From Nitrospirota bacterium (GTDB taxonomy: Bacteria; Nitrospirota; Thermodesulfovibrionia; JACRGW01), in contig JACRGW010000009.1 of assembly GCA_016212195.1 (NCBI GenBank), positions 1 to 10,088 on the forward strand: a DNA stretch of 10,088 nucleotides, written 5' to 3'. The notes beneath the pieces are model-generated. The model had not been told where the DNA came from, ran no database searches, and saw only the letters and a program-made list of their open reading frames with translations. The position numbers were made by a program, and so were the translations under genes. Shown here in pieces: positions 6,146 to 10,088 of the stretch (position 1 is its first letter; each line of letters opens with the position of its first letter).

Positions 6146-6793
6146 ATGAAAACAATAAGGGTATTAATCGCAGCGGAAAAGGGTGATAATTTAAAAGAGC
6201 TTATTGATATTGTTGGTAAAGAGTCTGATATGGGTCTTCTTGACAGCATCGAGGAGTCTACACATCTTATGAAAGTATTAACCATGAACCCAGATGTCAT
6301 TATCCTGGATCAAGCCCTATTCCCCAGAGAAGAAATTCCTGTTGTTCTCAGCAAGATAAAGAAGAAGGCTCATAGGGCTGGAACTATCCTTCTTCTTAAA
6401 AAGGATACGGACGATAAGTCCCTCATGGAGGCTCTCATAGGTGGTGTAAAGGGCTATATAAAAAAGGCAGAGGTACCAAAATATCTGACAGAGGCTATAA
6501 GGTTAGTCTCGGAAGGAGATGTATGGGCTGAAAGGAGGATTCTTAACAAATTCCTTACAGGTACTCCGCTAATTCAGAAGAATATAGAATCTAAACTTAA
6601 AACAATACATAATCCCCTCACAAAAAGGGAGACAGAATTGATCCGTGAAGTCCTGAAGGGGTCCTCTAACAGGGATATCGCGAGAAAATATAAAATAACT
6701 GAGATGACAGTAAAGACCCACCTTTATAGAATCTACAAAAAGATGAAAGTAAAGAGCAGGGCACAGGCCATAGCCTATCTTATTTATCCCTGA
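6146..6793 (+). CDS. NarL/FixJ-type response regulator with degenerate receiver domain
   Basis: A 215-residue transcription regulator beginning MKTIRVLIAAEKG; the start was chosen from the GGAGG spacing. Residues about 1-118 form a receiver-like domain and about 155-212 a LuxR-type helix-turn-helix (LTKRETELIREVLKG, with recognition helix TEMTVKTHLYRIYKKM). Asp55 (VIILDQ) sits at the phosphoacceptor position and Lys107 (GYIKKA) at the conserved Lys. The acidic pair that normally follows the first strand (IADDH) reads AAEK here, and the Thr/Ser after the fourth strand aligns with Lys85 (ILLLKKD). Mg2+ binding and the phosphorylation switch are therefore doubtful, and it may respond to a ligand, a protein partner or its own level. 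No histidine kinase lies in the window. It sits downstream of the DsrE-like gene and converges on osmC with 6 bases between stops. Regulator class is secure; target genes are unknown. Confidence 0.9.
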   Translation: MKTIRVLIAAEKGDNLKELIDIVGKESDMGLLDSIEESTHLMKVLTMNPDVIILDQALFPREEIPVVLSKIKKKAHRAGTILLLKKDTDDKSLMEALIGGVKGYIKKAEVPKYLTEAIRLVSEGDVWAERRILNKFLTGTPLIQKNIESKLKTIHNPLTKRETELIREVLKGSSNRDIARKYKITEMTVKTHLYRIYKKMKVKSRAQAIAYLIYP

Positions 6794-6799
6794 GTCATC

Positions 6800-7216
6800 C
6801 TATTCGACAATTATCCTGTAACTTGAAGTAATCTTTACAGTAGGTCTGAGCATAGCCTCCACAGAGCAGTATTTTTCTTCAGAGAGAGAGATCGCCCTCT
6901 TCACTGCCTCTTCAGATATGTCTTTCCCCTTAACGATATATTCAACCTTTATATTCCTGTAAACCATCGGGTGGGTTTCTGATCTTTCACCCTTTACAAT
7001 AACCTCGAATCCTGTGAGATTCTGTCTCTTTTTCCTCAGGATAGAGAGGACATCCATTCCTGTGCATCCACCGAGACCAACGAGGATGAGTTCCATCGGC
7101 CTGAAACCGGCATTCCTTCCTCCGTAGGCCTCTGCGGAATCCATCGTTAAACTATGACCTGATAATGCCTCTCCCCTGAGCTCCATCCCATCGATGAGTG
7201 TAACCTTAGCTTCCAT
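6800..7216 (-). CDS. OsmC-family protein, YhfA-like
   Basis: A 138-residue OsmC/Ohr-fold protein. The two conserved family cysteines are visible: Cys51 in VGLGGCTGMDVLSILRKK and Cys117 in EEKYCSVEAML. In OsmC and Ohr this pair reduces organic peroxides with thiol reductants. The GGCTGMDV-plus-RKKR form is typical of the YhfA-like branch, whose substrate is not established. The ATG at 7216 is preceded by AGGAGG (4-base gap), whereas a longer in-frame version starting at 7249 has no ribosome site and would add a non-homologous tail inside sucD. It overlaps the end of sucD by 11 bases, so translation is probably coupled. It is last in the ccdA-sucC-sucD operon. Confidence 0.88.
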   Translation of the reverse strand: MEAKVTLIDGMELRGEALSGHSLTMDSAEAYGGRNAGFRPMELILVGLGGCTGMDVLSILRKKRQNLTGFEVIVKGERSETHPMVYRNIKVEYIVKGKDISEEAVKRAISLSEEKYCSVEAMLRPTVKITSSYRIIVE

Positions 7217-8096
7217 GATTCCTCCTTCCATTAAAAAAATTAAAGACATACCTTCCTATTTCTGCAGGGTTCGTGATTATTCTGACCCCGGAAGACCGTA
7301 GTGACTCAACCTTTCTCTCATATGTTCCTCTCCCTCTTTCTATGATAGCACTTGCATGACCCATCCTCCTTCCTTCAGGTGCTATCCTCCCTGCTATATA
7401 TGCAAAGATGGGTTTCTCGAAATTTCCCCTTATATATTCCGCAGCTGTCTCTTCCTCTTCTCCGCCTATCTCACCTATGATAATGACAGCCTCTGTGTCT
7501 TGATCATCATTGAAAAGTTTAATAAGGTCAACAAATGATGTTCCCACAATCATGTCACCGCCTATCCCGATACATGTAGACTGGCCGATACCGAGTTCTG
7601 TCAACTGGTTTACTGCCTCATATGTAAGACTCCCGCTTCTTGATATAACCCCGATCGTTCCCTTCTTATGGATATGACCAGGCATTATACCTATCTTGGA
7701 TTCTTCAGGTGTTATGATACCAGGGCAATTGGGGCCTATCAATCTTGTTCTATTTCCTCTTAAGTACCTCTTTACCTCTACCATGTCGTGAACAGGGATG
7801 CCATCGGTTATGCAGACCACTGTGTCAACGCCTGACTCTAATGCCTCGATGATTGCGTCCTTTGCAGAATGAGGTGGGACGAAGATTATCGATGCATTTG
7901 CGTCTTCTTTACTTACCGCTTCCTTAACTGTATCGAAGACAGGTATACCTGAGAAAAATTGTCCTCCCTTTCCAGGGGATACCCCTGCTACAATCTTTGT
8001 CCCGTACTCAACCATCTGGAGGGTATGAAAAGACCCTTCTTTTCCTGTTATACCCTGAACAAGAACTCTTGTATCTTTATTGATCAGTATTGACAC
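7206..8096 (-). CDS. sucD: Succinyl-CoA ligase [ADP/GDP-forming], alpha subunit
   Basis: With SucC this catalyses the reversible conversion of succinyl-CoA and ADP/Pi to succinate and ATP in the TCA cycle (or the reverse in reductive carbon flow). The 296 residues cover the full protein. The N terminus MSILINKDTRVLVQGITGKEG matches the CoA-binding Rossmann domain, GPNCPGIITPEESKIGIMPG lies at 121-140, and the phosphorylated histidine is His247 in EGRRMGHASAII. The start is GTG, fixed by this strong N-terminal match and by an in-frame TAA two codons upstream. It overlaps sucC by 20 bases and has no clear ribosome site, so it probably depends on translation of sucC. Its last codons (GRRNHG) double as the ribosome site and start region of osmC, giving a C terminus longer and more polar than usual. 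Confidence 0.96.
   Translation of the reverse strand: MSILINKDTRVLVQGITGKEGSFHTLQMVEYGTKIVAGVSPGKGGQFFSGIPVFDTVKEAVSKEDANASIIFVPPHSAKDAIIEALESGVDTVVCITDGIPVHDMVEVKRYLRGNRTRLIGPNCPGIITPEESKIGIMPGHIHKKGTIGVISRSGSLTYEAVNQLTELGIGQSTCIGIGGDMIVGTSFVDLIKLFNDDQDTEAVIIIGEIGGEEEETAAEYIRGNFEKPIFAYIAGRIAPEGRRMGHASAIIERGRGTYERKVESLRSSGVRIITNPAEIGRYVFNFFNGRRNHGS
7217..7226 (-). promoter_or_regulatory. Ribosome-binding site of osmC inside the sucD 3' end
   Basis: On the minus strand AGGAGG (7221-7226) is followed by AATC and the osmC ATG. It lies in coding sequence for the last residues of SucD, which makes the short reading of OsmC more likely and implies coupled translation. Confidence 0.7.
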
Positions 8097-9228
8097 GAAT
8101 TACAGCTATACTTGCAGCCTCTTCCATAGAGTCTGCCCATATAAGGTTAAGGCCTGAATCCCGGATTATCCTCTTTCCCTCTTCAATCATTGTCCCCTTA
8201 AACCTGATGATTATTGGGATTTTTATTTCTTTATTCCCGGAGGCATTCACAAGCCCTTCGGCAAAACGGTCGCATCTGAGGATCCCACCAAAGATATTTA
8301 TCAGCATGACCTTCATCCTTTTATCTTCGAGGAGGATTCTGACCGCCTTCTCTATCTTTTCCGATGATGCCCCGCCTCCCACATCGAGGAAATTGGTCAC
8401 CTTACCTCCATAAAAATCTATCAGATCGATCGTTGCCATGGCGAGACCAGCCCCATTCACAAGACAACCTATATCACCATCCATCCTTACATAGTTCAGC
8501 GACTCTTTTTGGGCTTCAGCTTCTAAAGGGTCCAGTTCTCCTGGGTCATAGAGATCTGAGATTTCCTTCTGCCTGAAGAGTCCATTATCATCAAAGGACA
8601 TTTTAGCATCTAAGGCCACGAGCCTCCCCATTTTATCTATTGCAAGGGGATTAATCTCAAGGAGGGTCATATCATATTTAATGAATAACCTGTAAAGTTT
8701 TTCGATGAGGGAGGCAAATTCATCAGAACTTTCCCTGAGACCGAGATTGTAAGTAAGTCTCCTCTTCTGAAAAGGATACAGCCCCATAGGAGAAGTTATA
8801 CCTTCTTCGAAAAAGAAATTCACCTTTTCTATTTCAATACCTCCTTCAGGGCTTACGATTACTATTGGGCAGGCCTTTTCCCTATCTATAGTAAGTGAGA
8901 CATAGATCTCTTTCTGAATATTTACTTTCTCTTCGATAAGGGCATTTCTTACTATCCTGCCAGAAGGGCCTGTCTGTGTCGTGACGAGCCTTTTCCCTAA
9001 AATCGTCTTTACATCCTCCAGGGCTTCTTCTTTCGAATCTACAATCAGTATTCCACCTGCCTTCCCTCTACCACCTCCGTGTATCTGCGCCTTTATAACA
9101 TAATTTTTAAAAGGGAGGGTATTCATGACAGAAGCGGCATCGTTGATTGTGGTTATCACTTTGCCTTTAGGGATAAGGATCTGACTCCTGTTAAGAAGGG
9201 ACTTGGCCTGGTATTCGTGGATGAACAT
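8077..9228 (-). CDS. sucC: Succinyl-CoA ligase [ADP-forming], beta subunit
   Basis: The nucleotide-binding ATP-grasp subunit of succinyl-CoA synthetase, 383 residues, close to the usual 385-390. Landmarks are the MFIHEYQAKSLL opening, the ATP-grasp KAQIHGGGRGKAGGI (46-60), the Mg-binding region LLEINPLA (189-196) with Asp207, the NGAGLAMATIDLID loop (258-271), and the interface motif LINIFGGILRCD (309-320). Near the C terminus the usual RxxGTN reads RFKGTM, a mild change. The ATG is 32 bases after the ccdA stop and has only a weak GAG-like ribosome site. It overlaps sucD by 20 bases. A complete, probably active enzyme. Confidence 0.96.
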   Translation of the reverse strand: MFIHEYQAKSLLNRSQILIPKGKVITTINDAASVMNTLPFKNYVIKAQIHGGGRGKAGGILIVDSKEEALEDVKTILGKRLVTTQTGPSGRIVRNALIEEKVNIQKEIYVSLTIDREKACPIVIVSPEGGIEIEKVNFFFEEGITSPMGLYPFQKRRLTYNLGLRESSDEFASLIEKLYRLFIKYDMTLLEINPLAIDKMGRLVALDAKMSFDDNGLFRQKEISDLYDPGELDPLEAEAQKESLNYVRMDGDIGCLVNGAGLAMATIDLIDFYGGKVTNFLDVGGGASSEKIEKAVRILLEDKRMKVMLINIFGGILRCDRFAEGLVNASGNKEIKIPIIIRFKGTMIEEGKRIIRDSGLNLIWADSMEEAASIAVIRVNTDQ

Positions 9229-9260
9229 TTATGCTCTACGAGTAATCGACTGGTTTACGG

Positions 9261-9995
9261 TTATATCCCGGTGAAACCTGTCAGTTCAATGATATAGCCG
9301 GTGATAGTCTGGAGGTAATTGGTGAATATCAGAATACCAGCAACAATCAGTAAGATTCCGCTTATAAGATTTATAACTTTTAGATATTTCTGAATCCTTC
9401 TGAAATAGGAGAGGAATGTGTTGAGTGCGAGGGATGCTATGAAAAATGGGAGGCCAAGACCGAAAGAGTAAACAGATAGTAGCTGCACTCCGTAACCAAC
9501 AGATTCGGACTGAGAGGCGTACAGAAGAATTGAACCAAGGACAGGTCCAATACAGGGAGTCCATCCAGCAGCAAAGGCAACACCCACAAGGAATGAACCA
9601 AAATATCCTATAGGTTTTTCCTGGAGATGTACCTTTTTCTCCCTTGTGAGGAATCCAGGTTTGATGATTCCTATCACATAAAGCCCGAAGATAATTATAA
9701 GGATGCCTCCGATCTTCCTGATTGCATCCTTGTATTCGAAAAGCAGGCGGCCGATAAAACTTGATGACGCCCCGAGGATGATAAAGATCGATGAGAATCC
9801 GAGTATAAAGAAGATTGAGTTAAGGGCAGTTATTTTCCTTATCCTTTTTCTGTCCTCTTCTCCTGTCAGGTCTTCGAAGGACAGTCCTGTGATAAAAGAG
9901 AGGTATGATGGAATAAGTGGCATAACACAGGGTGACGCAAAGGAAAGAATTCCGAAAAGGAATGCTGCTGTAAAGGTGACTTCCTGGTTAACCAT
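9261..9995 (-). CDS. ccdA: Cytochrome c biogenesis / thiol-disulfide transporter CcdA
   Basis: A 244-residue inner-membrane protein with about six hydrophobic segments, the CcdA/DsbD transmembrane architecture. It passes electrons from cytoplasmic thioredoxin to periplasmic thiol proteins for cytochrome c maturation and disulfide repair. The two redox cysteines are present in family motifs: Cys23 in SFASPCVMPLIPSYLSF and Cys148 in GWTPCIGPVLGS. It has no periplasmic thioredoxin-like domain, so a separate partner (ResA/TlpA type) is expected outside the window. The ATG lacks a clear Shine-Dalgarno sequence: the preceding bases are AT-rich. It is the first gene of the sucCD operon within the window, 32 bases ahead of sucC. 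Confidence 0.93.
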   Translation of the reverse strand: MVNQEVTFTAAFLFGILSFASPCVMPLIPSYLSFITGLSFEDLTGEEDRKRIRKITALNSIFFILGFSSIFIILGASSSFIGRLLFEYKDAIRKIGGILIIIFGLYVIGIIKPGFLTREKKVHLQEKPIGYFGSFLVGVAFAAGWTPCIGPVLGSILLYASQSESVGYGVQLLSVYSFGLGLPFFIASLALNTFLSYFRRIQKYLKVINLISGILLIVAGILIFTNYLQTITGYIIELTGFTGI

Positions 9996-10088
9996 GAATT
10001 AAATTAACACAGAGGTTTCAGTAGAATCAAGGAAAAAGGCCACCAAAAATCATTGACAATACTTATGCTCCTCTGCGTGTCCAGAAAG
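9996..10088. other. Region upstream of ccdA with an imperfect inverted repeat
   Basis: No gene is visible in these 93 bases. ACACAGAGG (10007-10015) and CCTCTGCGTGT (10070-10080) form an imperfect inverted pair around about 54 bases, the arms differing by a 2-base insertion. The ccdA promoter should lie here or further right; on the minus strand TTGATT, 17 bases, then TTAATT is the best sigma70-like candidate and it is weak. Confidence 0.4.

Noticed and set aside
7217..7249. Longer N terminus for the OsmC-like protein starting at 7249
   Set aside because: It has no ribosome site, adds a hydrophobic tail not typical of the family and lies deeper in sucD; the 7216 start has AGGAGG.

Overview
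The window is a gene-dense, moderately AT-rich bacterial chromosome segment with no transposase, integrase, phage gene, tRNA, rRNA or CRISPR array. It carries a 5'-truncated HdrB-type protein, an Rrf2/IscR-controlled Fe-S assembly cluster, PII uridylyltransferase, succinyl-CoA ligase, CcdA and a DsrE-like protein. This mix would suit an anaerobic or microaerophilic, sulfur-active, Gram-negative lineage such as Nitrospirota or Desulfobacterota. That placement is inferred from gene content, not from a phylogenetic marker.

Layout: (1) 3-686, plus strand: the C-terminal part of an HdrB-like (CCG-domain) subunit, cut off by the window start. (2) 690-5701, minus strand: one apparent operon in the transcribed order rrf2/iscR-like, iscS/nifS-like, iscU with a fused double zinc ribbon, and glnD. 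Spacings are about 12, 95 and 36 bases. The 95-base iscS-iscU gap holds an unusual inverted array of 7-base repeats. A second 7-base repeat array lies inside the glnD reading frame. (3) 5702-5803: a divergent control region. It has a 25-bp inverted repeat close to the type 1 IscR-site consensus next to the rrf2 start, and a strong sigma70-like promoter facing right. (4) 5804-6793, plus strand: a small DsrE-like protein, then a NarL/FixJ-like regulator whose receiver domain has lost most phosphorylation-pocket residues. (5) 6800-9995, minus strand: a compact operon in the order ccdA, sucC, sucD, osmC-like. sucC/sucD and sucD/osmC overlap.

How it fits together: the Rrf2 protein probably senses Fe-S cluster status and represses the operon that supplies sulfur (desulfurase) and scaffold (IscU), with glnD carried along, so Fe-S supply and nitrogen signalling may share a transcript. 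The right-hand operon supplies a TCA-cycle enzyme together with thiol-related genes (CcdA for exporting reducing power, OsmC-like). The DsrE-like protein is a possible sulfur-handling partner.

No clear-cut new defence or mobile system was seen. The most noteworthy points are the IscR-like operator, the heptad arrays (one inside a gene), the IscU-zinc-ribbon fusion, the desulfurase lacking residues normally conserved in IscS, and the degenerate receiver regulator.
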